A DNA stretch of 64,000 bases from Sabethes cyaneus (GCF_943734655.1 NC_071354.1:192484911-192548910), one strand, 5' to 3'. Shown: positions 1-12,059, counted from the stretch's first letter. Notes: generated by a model from the sequence alone, not told the origin. Numbers and translations are program-made.

Positions 1-215
1 TAGCATTACGGAACAAAAATCCTGGAATGGTTTGCCGCTTCATGCCAAACCCCTTTTTGCTGCTGGCATGCTCAGAAATAAGGGGGCGCCAATCTTTCCA
101 AAGCATGTTTTTGACCTGCATATTTCAAATACTCGCAGGGTAACTGATCTTCTTATGCGCAATTCATATGCTTACTTACTTTTTCGGCAACAATTCGCTT
201 ATCGAATCTATGCCT
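1..215. repeat. Dispersed repeat fragment at the window edge
   Basis: The first 45 bases (CATTACGGAACAAA and on) match the stretch near 12194-12235 at diverged identity. No coding content is recognised and the class is unknown. Confidence 0.35.
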
Positions 216-219
216 AATT

Positions 220-710
220 GAGGACCCGTCTCCACATTTCTCGGTCTTGGGCTGCCGCTCTCCAGTCGCCGCTAACACTTGCTGCTCTAGCATCCTCGTG
301 AACAGCGTTCATCCAACGGGTACGCAATCCTTATGCCCGCAATCCTTTTGCTTGATTTTGAACCTTCAAGGGTAGCACGTATCAGCCTAATCTGTATTGT
401 TGGAAAACCATGTTCAACCATAATCTACCACAGCTCATTTCGTTCAACTGAATCGTACGCCGCCTTACAGTCTATAAACAAATGGTGAGTCTGCAAGTTG
501 AATTACCGGAATTCATCGAAGATCTGTCGGTCGCAAGATAAGCGTTTCGTCTGTCGTGGAGCGTCCCTCTCGAAAACCGCACCAACAAAGGTTCCTGCAA
601 CGGGCTTAGTCTGAGAAACAGGATGCAGGAGACAATTTTGCATGCAGAATTGAGGAGAGTATGCCTCGATAATTGCTGCATTATAGTCGATGACGCGATG
701 ACCTGGAATC
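220..710 (-). mobile_element. RTE-type non-LTR retrotransposon fragment A, internally deleted
   Basis: Its two halves match both ends of the longer fragment at 15505-16590: 260-333 matches 15510-15560, and 381-640 matches 16371-16560. About 0.8 kb of reverse transcriptase is missing at the junction near 335-380. It is a dead copy with no intact frame. Confidence 0.7.
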
Positions 711-714
711 TTAT

Positions 715-1015
715 TTGGAGTTGAGTTTTGATTAGATATGAAATTAGAGAGGAAATTTCACTTGATATTACACTTAAAATTAGATCTAAGTTGGAGTATA
801 AAACGGATTTAAAATTGGCTTGAAATAGGACCGAATTTGGAGTTGAAATTCCAATTAAATTCAACTAGAAATTGAACTTCGAATCGGATTTGAAATCGGA
901 CATAAAATTGAATACTTAATTATTATTATTTAAAATTGGACATGAAATTGAACTTGAATTGCAAATTATATTTGAAACTACACCTAAAATCGGGCGTAAA
1001 ACTGAACATGAAATC
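715..1015. repeat. AT-rich degenerate short tandem repeat
   Basis: Diverged iterations of a GAAATTGGACTT-like unit run through this segment, with a TTATTATTATT stretch near 920. A similar diverged tract lies at 42540-42735. Confidence 0.5.
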
Positions 1016-1560
1016 CGTTTCCGTTTGCAATTAAAGCTAAATCTGTCCAAGACTGAGAGAAAGAGTTTTTGATAACAGACGAAAGAGTCCATGCAGACCG
1101 CTTTAACGCCATGATGATCTTGTTGATGATGATGACGATAGTCATGAGGGAGGAAAAATGATAGATCGAATTTGTACATGTGCTTTACCCTGGGTATTTT
1201 GTACTTCTTGAATTAAAAAATGTAGCACATTGGAGTAGTGGAGTTCTCATCAGCGCTGCCCAACTCCGGTTGTTCTCAGCCACGCATCTACCTTAAATTT
1301 TTCGAAACAAATCACTACAAATGACCTAAGTGGAAGGCCAGCTTAGAAGTTCAGTGGTCTGACACTTATGCACTGTCCCAAGATAGGTCTTCAGTGTCAA
1401 TTGGGCGTAGCACGACGTCGGCGTTCGCGGCAGTCGACAGAAGCTATAAACCATAGAGTCGCACCCGCCGACATCCTAACCCTGAGACCCAGCAGCTAGC
1501 GCGCGCTTTTTGTAATGGAAATCCGCAGTCAAACTTTAAAACCGACCGCTTCTTACTTAC
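1016..1560. other. Unassigned sequence
   Basis: No gene, RNA or recognisable mobile element is seen. Confidence 0.5.
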
Positions 1561-1579
1561 TTGTACCAACAGAGAGCTG

Positions 1580-2400
1580 TGTCAGGAATTCCTCTCCAAT
1601 GTACTCGAGCTTGGGTTACTCATCGCCAATTCGTTGAGCGTTTTGGCACCCTCAAGTTAGCTTTAACCTGGTCGAGCTATCTGACACGCAGGGCCCGTCT
1701 ATTCCTGGTCCCGGTTGGGTTCGTGAAAAGAACGGATTTCACTGCACAGTCGTCCGGCATCCTTTCAACGAGGCCGACCCACCGTAGTTTCCCAAATTTC
1801 GCCAGGTATGCGATGGAAATCTTTCCAAGTAGTGCCTGTAACTCGTGGTTCATAAACTTACGCCACTCTCCGCTATCCGTTTATACTCCACTAAAAATGG
1901 CCCGCAACACCTTTCCTTCAAATACGGCAAGTGCACGGATGTCTTCCGTAAGCAAAGTTACTGTCACATGCTCCTTGATTGAAGCTTCTTGTGGAGGGAA
2001 AAGTAGGGCCGACTTCCAGCTTGAATTCGTCGTTGGATCTCCTTACTCGTGTTATTGTCGGCGGTGACCTGAGATCCCAAATATACGACTCATCAACCGC
2101 TTCCAGTTCATCGCCGTCAATAGTCACTGCCCGTGGAAAGCAAACGTTGCTTTCTCTGGAGCCTCTTCCAACCATATATTTGGTTTTCGACGCACTGGTT
2201 TGTAACCCTATCCTTCAAGCCCCCGTTTTTAGTCTGGCGTAGATTGCCTCCGCCGTCACGAAGGTTTCTATTAATGATGTCGAGGTCGTCTGCGAAGGCT
2301 AGGATTTCGTTGCTCCTCTTCTGTTCGGTACTCTTACCACTGCGTCCAGTATTTTGAACTATTGTGGTATGTCCCGTTTTATGATTTTACTATACACTTC
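1580..2400 (-). mobile_element. RTE-type retrotransposon fragment B: RT catalytic box to C-terminus
   Basis: The minus strand encodes ILAFADDLDII, the reverse transcriptase FADD box, near 2260-2310. DGDELEAVDE follows, and then LRWVGLVERMPDD near 1750-1795, the usual C-terminal R-W-(A/V)-G-x-V-x-R-M motif of this group. Frames are broken. The same domains recur in the fragments at 8.9, 12.6 and 15.5 kb. Confidence 0.75.
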
Positions 2401-2414
2401 AAGCTTAATAATTT

Positions 2415-3060
2415 TTGAAACGATGGTTCTACAATTGATGAAGGGACGGTAAGGGAAAGTAATGAAGAAGGATTTTTTGGAAATGGAGGGGAAAGAGTGG
2501 AAAGGAAGGGGGGGGGGACGTTTGTTTTTTCGGCAGAGAGCAGCAAGGGCAAATTACTTTGGAGGCGCCCTGGTACTCCACAAGTTCCGTTGCGGCGAGA
2601 GTATTTATATAATCCCCTCCACCATTCATCCCTCGGCACGGGTTACGTCACACCTTTGATTAGGGGTTTATCCATTCAAGTTTTTACATAATAGCCATGG
2701 ATAACAGCTATTAAAACTATCCTCCTTTAGGGGCTATGGACCCTCTGCTTTGGTTCTTAGTTGTCATACCTCCTACAAGAACCGTCTTGCAGGCGAAGGG
2801 TTTACACTCAGCCTTCGCATGGTATCAGGTATCAGCATCTTTGGCTCGAGCAGCACGTTCCTTCGCATGAGTGCCCCCTTCTCTGTCCGCATTCGACCCT
2901 AGTTTCCACCAGTTGTCCGATTTCCACTAAGGAACGTATCCCGGATGGTAGAGATACCACGAGAAGGTAGAGATAGGAGTTGCTGAATAAGAGGCTGTGG
3001 AACTTCGTAGTAGTTCTGAAGCGCATTATTCAACCATTTACCATCCTAGGAGTTGGTTAC
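2415..3060. repeat. Dispersed repeat R1, possible RTE 5' region
   Basis: The segment is repeated in the same orientation at 39320-39840, with long near-identical stretches (for example around 2560-2720 and 39420-39580). Its end, with GAGTTGCTGAATAAGAGGC, also resembles 5330-5352, just 5' of the RTE endonuclease on the minus strand. R1 may therefore be RTE 5' untranslated sequence. Confidence 0.6.
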
Positions 3061-3064
3061 TCTC

Positions 3065-3792
3065 GCTAAAAATCGTCGCTAAAGATATGGCATCATTATA
3101 TGCCATAGCTGTGTGCGCTAAACTGTATTGTATGCTGCCCTGAAATACACGAGAATATGATGCACGAGCACGTTGTACTCCCGACATTTCTGGAGGATTT
3201 GTCGGAGACTAAAACTTTGATCCGTTGTAGCACGGTCCTCCATTAACCCCGCCTGATGCTGCCCTACAAATTCTCTTGCTATTGGGGATAGACAACAAAA
3301 GCTGGGAGAGCACCTTGTAGGCGGTGCTGACTCGCGTAATGCGGCGGTAGTTACAACAATCTATCCGATCGCCCTTTTTGTATTTTTTGATCGCCCTCCT
3401 ATTATCGTTTAGCTGGATGCTACCCTCCTACTCCGTTTGCACCACCGTCGAAATCGCTTTTCCCGTCGCCATGGTTCTCCGTCTTGGCGCCATTCAGGTG
3501 TCCATTGAGGTACTGGTTCCACGCTTCGGTCACCTCACGATCGTTCGTGAAAATGCTGCCATTCTTATCCCAACACATTTCGGCTTGCGACACAAAGCCT
3601 TTGCGGGATCCGTTCAGTTTTAGGTAGAACTTACGCGTTTCTTGTGAACGATGCCACTCCGCATACTACTGTTCTTCCAGGTAGCGCTTTTTCCCGGAAG
3701 ATTTCGGAAGGTTCGCTACATCTTTTTCTGTTTGTGTCTCTCCACGCTTTGACGCGAAGGGCTGCTACAGAGACCATAGATTGCAGAGGCGA
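3065..3792 (-). mobile_element. RTE-type fragment C: linker and start of reverse transcriptase
   Basis: Read on the minus strand across frame breaks, the region gives the linker FYLKLNGSRKGFVSQAEM and DKNGSIFTNDREVTEAWNQ near 3500-3630. RT-like sequence follows down to about 3090. It is the continuation of the endonuclease part at 4170-5230, from which it is separated only by a MITE. Confidence 0.7.
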
Positions 3793-4169
3793 CCCAGCTA
3801 GCACCAACTCGTATATCAATGTACGAAAACTATCGTAAATATCTCCTAACAAACTCGAAATCGTAACTAAAGCTGGATAAAGTGGGATCAAGCTGATTTT
3901 CTGTCGTATATAATGATAATGACTGACATACATACGATTTTCAGCACAAAATCGTAGAGTAGTACGGAGCGACTCGCGCTTAATCGGATATTATCGTATA
4001 TAAATACTTATATAGACGTAACGCTCAAAATTATTCGTAATCACGTATATCGCCTCCAAAATAGTACGGATATGCCAATTTTGCGCATGAAATACGATTT
4101 ATTTAGCATGTATATCTGTACGCAATGCTGATTTTTACCTTGTTTATACATATGAAAATGCTTGCTGGG
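3793..4169. mobile_element. MITE-1 copy 1 (377 bp), inserted in the RTE element
   Basis: The ends are CCCAGCTAGCACC and GCTTGCTGGG, inverted, flanked by a GA duplication (3791-3792 and 4170-4171). Two related copies lie at 13002-13377 and 17018-17859. It has no coding capacity. Confidence 0.8.
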
Positions 4170-4171
4170 GA

Positions 4172-5230
4172 CAAGGCACTCAAAAACCGCTAAAATTTGG
4201 ACCTTTATTTGTGATGGTACTCTCCGTTTTGATTCAAAATTTAGCGGTTGATTCCGCGCCACATGGCCAATGGAGTTCTCTGCTGCACTGCTATTGATTG
4301 TTTTGATAGTGTTCCAACAGTGGTCGAGAGGGGCTTCGTCCAGCTCGTTCTCTTCCGGTAGCACAGTTGCAAGTGAGTGCGTGTAGTTTGCGGCGGCATT
4401 TGGCTGCTTCAGCCGAGGCTAGCGTCGGTACCGAATGTTGTTCACATGGGAGAGTTTTGGGCGCATCTTACCCATCACTGGGTAGTGGTCCGAGCCAACG
4501 TTAGCGCTGACCTTAAGATGAAGACCATCTAGGATGTCTAAGAAGTGCCGACAGTCGATCAAAACGTGGTTGATCTGTGATTCTGTTTGATCTGGTGACC
4601 TCCAGGTGTACTTGTGTAGGAATCTGTGGTGGAAGAAGATACTACGTACGACCAGGTACTTGAAGTCGGCAAAGTCAATAAGTCTTGGGCCCATTTCGTT
4701 GGTCAGCCGGTGTGCGCTGAACCCTCCAATCCTCGGTGTGTGTTCCTCCTTCTGGCCGACTTGAGCAACGAAATCTCCGATGATGATCTTGATGTCATGT
4801 TTTGGACAGCGGTCGTATTCATGCTCAAATTGCGCGTGTAATCCCTGCTTTTCGTTAACGTTACTTCTGTCGGGAGGGATGTATGCGTTGGTGATGCTTA
4901 TGTTGAATAACCGGTTTTTGATTCTCAACTCATCCACACGTGTCCGCATCTCGCCCATCACTATGAAAGCTCTATCCAGCTCGTGTGTATTGTGTGTAGC
5001 TCTGGTAGATGGTATGTCCATCTCTGAACGTACTTATCGTTGTGCTCTTCCAGCATACCTCCTGCAGCGCTACGACGTCGATTTTGCGGCTCTTCAATAC
5101 GTCGGAGAGCACTCGAGTTGAGAGGCCTTGGAAGTTAAGAGATCGGGAGTTCCACGTCCTAAGTGTTCAATCCAGTGTTTTTCGTCGCGTGGGCCTATTC
5201 CAATTGTTCCAGTCCGAATTTATTTAATCC
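4172..5230 (-). mobile_element. RTE-type fragment C: AP-type endonuclease and linker
   Basis: A 200-residue minus-strand frame (5021 to 4419) encodes an exonuclease-endonuclease-phosphatase domain of non-LTR retrotransposons. Its motifs include NAYIPPD, IIIGDFVAQVG (GDFNA-type), FHHRFLHKYTWRSPD, INHVLID and SDHYPV. The linker ELDEAPLDHCWNTIKT follows at 4210-4360. Sequence up to about 5230 extends the N-terminus in other frames. It is the longest RTE relic here and is degenerate. Confidence 0.85.
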
Positions 5231-5234
5231 TCGT

Positions 5235-5395
5235 GTCTTATTTATTAGGACCAACGACTTCCACCGGTGTTGCTTACCCGATATCCACCGAGTTTACTCG
5301 TATCCCGGTTGGTATCACGAAGAAGTAGGGATAGGAGTTACTGAATAAGAGGCTGTGAATCACTGTAGGGTCTACAGGTGCGCAAGGCTCCGAGG
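5235..5395 (-). repeat. RTE 5'-flank-like segment
   Basis: It resembles the distal part of R1 (2930-3005 and 39720-39785), including GAGTTACTGAATAAGAGGC, and sits just upstream of the endonuclease on the minus strand. Confidence 0.45.
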
Positions 5396-7480
5396 GTCAA
5401 TTATACAGCCGTTGACTAGCCAGCTCACCACGGATTAGTTTATATCTGCTCCTACTATAAATCATTCTTGTTTATTGAACGATTGCGAAGGATTTTTAAC
5501 TGCATTCCATATCATAAGCTTACTTAGAATACAAAAATAATATGTGTTGGTCATTTAAAAAGCAATGACTAGAAATATACGCCATATAAGAATAAAGCTA
5601 ATCTAAATTAGCAATAAACAAGAGATTTTCATTGCCATTCCGTTGCTTTGTTTGGTGTGGATTTTAACGACGTTAAAACAAAACCAACGACGGTTCCTTA
5701 TTAAGATCGGTGTTCGGAAGCAGACGGCTGTTTGACATTCAAAATCACTCATGGGAACTGGAAGCAATCGATGGTACTAAACGTCAAAACCCATCATCTA
5801 ATCGATAGGTGATGAGTCACTAAATAGGAAATATATGTGCTATAAATTATCTCGCTAATGTTGTAGAGTACCGCACAAAAAGTGTTAATATAAAATAAGC
5901 GCAGCTAAAAAAACCCCATTCAGCTGGTTGTTTCTTCAACGTTTTGTCGCGAACATTCCAACATATTTTATTAGAATGTCCAACACCATCCAAGCACGGA
6001 TGATGAAACATCGACGCACGTTCCTGTCCTACCACTGAGCCGTCCGTCCGTCCGATAGCGCAGCGGCGCGGTGCGATGCGATGCGATGGTCAATAATCGC
6101 TGTTCAGTGTCGTTCGATCAAAGGCTTACAAGCAAGGTACGTGCAGGGTATGATGGGCAGAAAGACACGAGACTCTCTATTATTCAGAGCCAGCCTTATC
6201 AGCCAGCCGGGAAATCCCCAATCGGGCGGTATGGTGTGGTGTTTTTTGGTCTGCCTGACTGGTGTCGTGTAGCAAACAACATGCATTAGGAGAGCAGCAT
6301 TTACGCGACGATCGATGTATGCTGACCAGGCTTTCAAGAGCTTCTGCCATAAAATATTGTTTTTATTGTGCACCTGGCAATGTCACGGTAAACGTTACTT
6401 TCTCACAGTATGCGTGCTAAAGTTAATATTTTATTCGCTTTTAACTCCATATATTATGATTGCATTAAAATTATACACCTGCAACCTGTAAAAAAAAAAG
6501 AATAATAAAATTAATTTTCTGGTCATTCTGTTAAAACTTCCAGCGTCTAAAATTTTGTATGAAATGCAGATAGGATAGAAAAAAATTCAGTCTGAGAAGC
6601 CAATCAAGCGCACAGTTGCAATGTGATTTTTTCAGTGAATTTGTTTCCAACTTTCCTGCTATTGCAATCTACTCGTGAGAACAGTTTCCCCAAAAACCTT
6701 GATAATCTGAAAATAGCAATGCAAACAACGATGCTGCTGCTGGCAGCAGTTCGTAAATATTTACTGGGAAGCCAAATTTACGCACGAGCAAAACACCTGC
6801 AGCAGCAGCGCAAGTTCGGATCTTCCGGGTAAAGTAAGGTAGATACGTTGTTTCGAAATGATTGTCCCGAAAGAGCATTTATTTCAAAACTGACGTAATA
6901 GACGGGCGGCAGCCGCAGACGGAATTTGTTTGTTGGTTGAAAGTAAATTTAGCGAATAAATACGTGCAAATCATCATCCCGAAAGATTGGTAGATAGCAT
7001 CTCTGCAGACGCGCTGCTCTGGGCTGACTCACTGTGTAGTGTTATTGCAGTTGGCTACCGACGAAGCAGCATGCAATTATCGTCGTAACGATAATTTAGT
7101 GTGTACGCCCAAGCTGATCAATGACAAAATCCCCACGGACGAGTTGGACCGGTTACATCCAGGAGATAAAACTTTTCGGTAATGAACCAGGAATGCAAGA
7201 TTTGAATCGCCGCAGGCGTGACAGCATCTAAGTTTACTTTCACAGCAATTTGCAATATCTCGACAACCATTTTTTATGTCGGTCTCGGTACAAGACAACT
7301 GATTCATTAGACCTGATCAAACTCAAACGGTTTGTAACAACACCGCTGCTTCGGTTCGTTCGGTATGCGTCACGATAGCAATCAGTTGGAAACCGTTTCG
7401 TCACGATGATGATGCACTCCAATTTGCAGCCACATTTTCCATCATTTTTGAATTCAAGCATCATACTCTCCATTAGCTTA
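5396..7480. other. Mostly unique sequence, no gene recognised
   Basis: No convincing ORF. A GCGATGC microsatellite lies at 6073-6087. A TTCAGTGTCG motif at 6106, followed by AAG|GTACGT near 6136, resembles an insect initiator plus splice donor, but the support is weak. Confidence 0.4.
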
Positions 7481-7536
7481 ACTACCAGTCAGTGTGTACG
7501 CCAGTGCAATCGCACGGTCACTCGTTCACATTGCCA

Positions 7537-7557
7537 GCCGACCGACCGACCGACCGC
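7537..7557 (+). repeat. ACCG tetranucleotide microsatellite
   Basis: Short perfect run of GACC/ACCG units. Confidence 0.8.
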
Positions 7558-7768
7558 GAACGACCATCAAAGCACCTGCTGTGCTGCTCTCGCTCTAAGA
7601 AAGCTCTTGCAGTTCGATACGTAATGGCTGCAATATTCACTGACAGGACTGTTTACCAGTGCAATGTTAAAGTGCTGGTTTAAAAATTATAAACAAATCT
7701 TCTTGGGTCGCACCGATGAAACTGTCCGCGTTAGGTCAAGTAATAGATTGCAACCACAATTCGCGAAT

Positions 7769-7800
7769 GACCGACCGACCGACCGACCGACCGACCGCCA
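7769..7800 (+). repeat. ACCG tetranucleotide microsatellite, second tract
   Basis: About seven perfect units. The complementary GGTC motif recurs at 8047-8060, so short inverted pairing is possible. Confidence 0.85.
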
Positions 7801-7809
7801 CCGCGAACT

Positions 7810-8740
7810 GCCCTCCGTGGGTGTCTCTCTGTTTGCAGTTTGTAATGGAAAATAATTGTTTCTGTAATTAACCTCACGTTTTAATTCAGGTTTGCACAAT
7901 ATTTATACTTTGCTCGGTGTATCGCACTATAATACTGTATACCGAGTTAGTTAGCTGCATGTCACCCGGTACTTCGTGCGTCCATCCATCCACCATTCAT
8001 CGTCGCCCCGTCCGCCATTGCTCGCCACGAAATTGCCATCCATGAGTCGGTCGGTCGGTGGGTGAATGATCACGTACACTAGTGCAAAATAGCGATGCCA
8101 ACCGCATGATACGTAGCTACGTGGTGTGTTTAACTCGACCGGTAGAAGCAAAACTCTCCTCTAGTAGGTAGAGGTATGATTCGACCAAGCGCCGCCGCCG
8201 TGTAGCCAAAAGCCGACGACCGTACGAAACGAGCTCGGACGATTCGGAAGAATTTCTATGGGTTAAATGCATAAAATATGTTCTGTGAAGTTTTCTTGGC
8301 ACATTCCGGGGGTAATGTTGAACAACGCTGCGTTATTTTATGTGCACTTCGTCAAACGGAAGCAACACAGCAAAATGAAAGTCCATGTTTTCACCTCTTT
8401 AAATTCATATTTAGTAAACTAGTAGGATTAGGTTGGACGGCACGCAGCAAGTGACGCAACTAATACCAAACAGTGTCCCAGTCTGTGAGTCACCTAATCG
8501 CGTCACGCAAATCATAATCAGAAAGATAAACTGGCCGCTCAATTCGTAAATTGATGTTATTTAGCCAATTCGTGTTATAATCAATTATGACTACTTTTTT
8601 TAAGGATTGTTGTTTATTGCACCACAGTCTGACACGATGAGCTTGTTTTCCTAGAGTGAATGGCGGTGTGAGGTTACTCAAATCAATACCTCACCTTTAA
8701 ATTCACGCAAAAATAGGAACAAAACTATCAATTTTGACGT
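7810..8740. other. Unique GC-mixed sequence, no gene recognised
   Basis: No ORF or RNA gene is supported. CCATC/GTCGG-rich stretches lie at 7980-8060. Confidence 0.4.
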
Positions 8741-8745
8741 ATTTC

Positions 8746-9994
8746 CATTGGCGTAGCCAGGAAATTTGGCTGGAGGGGGCCTAGGGAGTGCACTCTAAAA
8801 AATATTCAAACACCGGCTGTCACCGATAGCACAGGGTTTTAAGGGAATTATCAGGCGGGCAACTACAGACCAGAAATTTACCATCCGACAGATCTTGCAG
8901 AAATATCGGGACTACTTGCCCTCGCATCACATATTTATTGATTTCTAAGCAGCATACGATACAGTCGATACAGACCAGCTGTAGCAGATAATGCACGAAC
9001 ATGGTTTTCCGGATAAACTCATGCAACTGATCTGAGCTACATTGGATCGAATGATCTGTTTTGTGCGCATCTCGCGGATGCTTTCAAGTTCACGACACAG
9101 AGACACGGCGAGGGTTGAGACAAGGTGACGGCTTATCTTGCGTGCTATTCAACATCGCTCTTGAGGGGATGATCCGACGTAAGCAGAGTCTATGAGAACT
9201 GGACTAACTATAAATGCGTCGAAGGCCAAAAACAAGAAAGAAAGAGGCGCAAAAGAAACAAACCCGTGCTTCCATCGGACGGTAATTGTTGACGGCAACG
9301 AACTAGAAGTGGCAGATGAGTTCGAGTATTTAGGATCGCTGGTAACCGCGGACAACAACACTACTAAGGAGCTATGCCGCCGTACGAAGAACAGTAGTTC
9401 TTTATGGACTTGAAGCCGTGACACTGCTCACGGAGAACAGACGCGCCCTTGCTGTGTTCGAGCGGAAGGTACTGCGGATGATACTTGGCGGAGTACAAAC
9501 TGAAAGCGAAGTATGGCGAAGGCACTGTTTGAAGAAATTCCCATCGTCATCTGGCGAAAGTCAGTAGGCTACGGTGGACCGGACAAGTCGTAAAGATGCC
9601 GGACAACAGTGCGAAGAAAACAATTCCCCTCAATAACAGCACCGGTGCCAGGAACAGGAGGGCCCAACGTACAAGATAGCTAGACCAGGTTGAAAGTGAG
9701 TTACAACTTCTGAGACGACTGGGAAATTGTCGAAGAGTGGTTCAAGATCGAGTTGAATCAAGAGGACTGCTTGAAACAGGATGAGCGGTGGTGGCTACTA
9801 GGCTAATGACGGTTACTGACGACGACGACGTCGACAACTACGCGTTGGCGATGCCTAATGAATAAAAAAATACATCTGCGTAAGGGAATTTTTTTCCGGT
9901 TCTTAAACTCTAATTGGCGAAAATTTTTCAAGGGGGCCTGCGGAGTTCTAGAGGGGGCCTGGTCCCTAGGACACCCCCTCTAGTCACGCCAATG
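8746..9994. mobile_element. Element with CATTGGCGT inverted ends, holding an RTE fragment
   Basis: The left end CATTGGCGTAGCCAG (8746-8760) is mirrored by CTAGTCACGCCAATG (9980-9994). GGGGGCCT motifs lie just inside both ends (8776 and 9934-9959). The middle is RTE sequence, so a small non-autonomous element was probably split or extended by it. The class is not recognised. Confidence 0.5.
8829..9865 (+). mobile_element. RTE-type retrotransposon fragment D
   Basis: On the + strand, RLRQGDGLSCVLFNIALEGMIRR-like sequence is readable at 9110-9180 in pieces. FEYLGSLVTADNNTT lies at 9320-9366, then LCRRTKNSS, and then the C-terminal AVFERKVLRMILGGVQTE (9450-9505). Frameshifts and deletions make it non-functional. 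It is the opposite orientation to fragments A-C. Confidence 0.75.
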
Positions 9995-10110
9995 CGCATT
10001 TCTTTTAATCGTGCAACTTAAAAGCATGAACATCTCTCATTTTGTAGATGTGTGCGAGCAAAATGGCGCCTTAATTTTGATTTGTGGTCAGTTATAGAAA
10101 TGACGTTCAA

Positions 10111-10638
10111 CCCGAGCAAGGTTTGACAACAAAAGTATATCAAAATTATTACATATTATGCTGTTGATATCAACTAGCAATCATGTTTTGATACTGAGTC
10201 CAAGTGGCACTTATGATGTATCAGATTTTGCTTTCATTTTGTTTTCATTCCTAATGAAAAAAAAAATGTGCACATATTCTATTTATGATGTAAATAAACC
10301 TACAATATTTAAATTAATCTATTTTCACATAAATTTTTTTCTAGTAAAATGGTCAGTTCGAAGTATCTTCTGATAGCAATATCCTGATGATATGATAGCA
10401 AAATGACAACTAATTCAGCTTTCCCATTACTATTGTATAACAGCAAAATTAGTATTCCGTTTGATATTTTTGATAGCAAAAGTAGTATTCGATTTCATTT
10501 CACGGTGTGGAATTTTTGCTATCAATTTTGATATTTTAACCACTAAGTCGACCAAAATGAAATCAGACCGAGTAATCAAAATCAGTTACATCAAGGTATC
10601 AAATTTTGTTTTCAATTTGCTCTAAAACTTTGCTCGGG
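10111..10638. mobile_element. MITE-2 copy 1 (CCCGAGCAA ends, 528 bp)
   Basis: CCCGAGCAAGGTTT at the left is mirrored by AAACTTTGCTCGGG at the right. It is flanked by AA on both sides, fitting a 2-bp target duplication. The interior is AT-rich with repeated ATCAAAATT/GATAGCAAAA motifs. A related element lies at 34681-35078. Confidence 0.75.
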
Positions 10639-10904
10639 AAGCAATAGAAGAAAGGAGTTAAAATTTTGTTCCCTTTTCTAAAGAAAAAGTAGCCGGAAAC
10701 TGGAACAAATAGTTTTTTTGGTCGTATTGGATTTTATTTAACTGAATAAAAACTTGTGGCTGTTTGCAACATTTATGTAGTCTGATTAGAGTAAAATGTT
10801 GCTGAGAAAATTCTTGATCGCTTGCTATCATTAACTCATTTTTTAAAATTTTGCGACTTCGTCCGGTCTGATTTAATACCGACCATACGTATCGCGACAA
10901 GCAA

Positions 10905-12010
10905 TCGAGTTGAGCAGGCGAGTCGAGCAGTCGAATCAAGCAATCGAATCAAGTAGCTGGGTTGAGCAGTCTAGTCGAACAGTCAAGTCGAGCAGTCAAA
11001 TCGAGCAGTCTAGTCGAGCAGTTAAATCAAGATGTTCAGTCAAGCAGTCCGGTCGAGCAGTTGAGTCGAGCAGTTGAACCGAGTGGTCGAGTTGAGCAGT
11101 CAAGTCGAGTAGTTAAATCGAGCTGTCTAGTCAAGTAGTTTAATCGCGCAGTTAAGTCAAGTAGTCCAGTTGAACAGTTGAATCGAGTAATCTAGTCGAG
11201 CAGTCCAATCGAATGGTTTAGTCAAGCAGTCGGGTCAAGCGGTTAACTCGAACAGTTGAGTTCGTGCAGTTGAGTCGAGCAGTTCATTCGAGCAGTCGAG
11301 TCGAGCAGTTGAGTCGAGTAATCCAGTCGAACGACTTATTCGAGCAGTTGAGTCGTGTAGTCCAGTTGAGCAGCTGAGTCGAGTAGGCGAGTCGAGCAGT
11401 CGAGTCGAGTAGTTGAGTCAAGCAGTCCAGTCGAGTAGTTGAGTCTAATAGTCCAGTCGAGCAGTTAAATCGAGCTGTCGAATCAAACAGAAGTCAAGCA
11501 GTTAAGTCGAGCAGTCGAGTTGAGCGACTAAGTCCAGCAGTCTAGTCGAGCTGTTGAATCAAGCTGTCAGTTGAGTCGAGCAATCAAATCGAGTAGTCTA
11601 GTCGAGTAGTTGAATCGAGCAATCGGGTTGAGCAGTTAAGTCGAGCAGCCGATTCGAATAGTCCAATCGAGTAGTTGAGTCAAGCAGTTCATTTGAGTCT
11701 AACCGAGCAGATAAATCATGCTGTCCAGTCAAGCAGTCCAGTCGAGCAGTCAAATCAAACAGTCCAGTCGAGCAGTTCAATTGTGCAGTTAAGTCGAGCA
11801 GTCGGGTCGAGTAGTCAAGCAAATGTGTCAAGCAGTCGAATCGAGTAGTTAAATTGAGTTGTCCTCTCGAGCAGTTAAATTGAGCTGTTCAGTCAAGCAG
11901 TCAAGTCGATCTGCTCAATCAAGCAGTTGAGTCGAGCAATCAAATCGAACAGCCTAATCGATCAGTCCAGTCAAGCAGTCTAGTCAACCAGTTGAGCAAT
12001 CGAGCAGTCC
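10905..12010. repeat. Degenerate 13-bp minisatellite, about 1.1 kb
   Basis: Diverged copies of a GTCGAGCAGTCAA-like 13-mer run almost without interruption. Because 13 is not a multiple of 3, long minus-strand ORFs here cycle through DSTARLL-like peptides and are not genes. There are no spacers, so it is not a CRISPR. Confidence 0.9.
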
Positions 12011-12059
12011 AGCAGTCGACCAGTGAGGTGACAGAGAATACAACCCATTGCTACGAAAG

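Noticed and set aside
10905..12010. CRISPR-like array
   Set aside because: 13-bp units are contiguous with no spacers and no cas genes; the context is eukaryotic.
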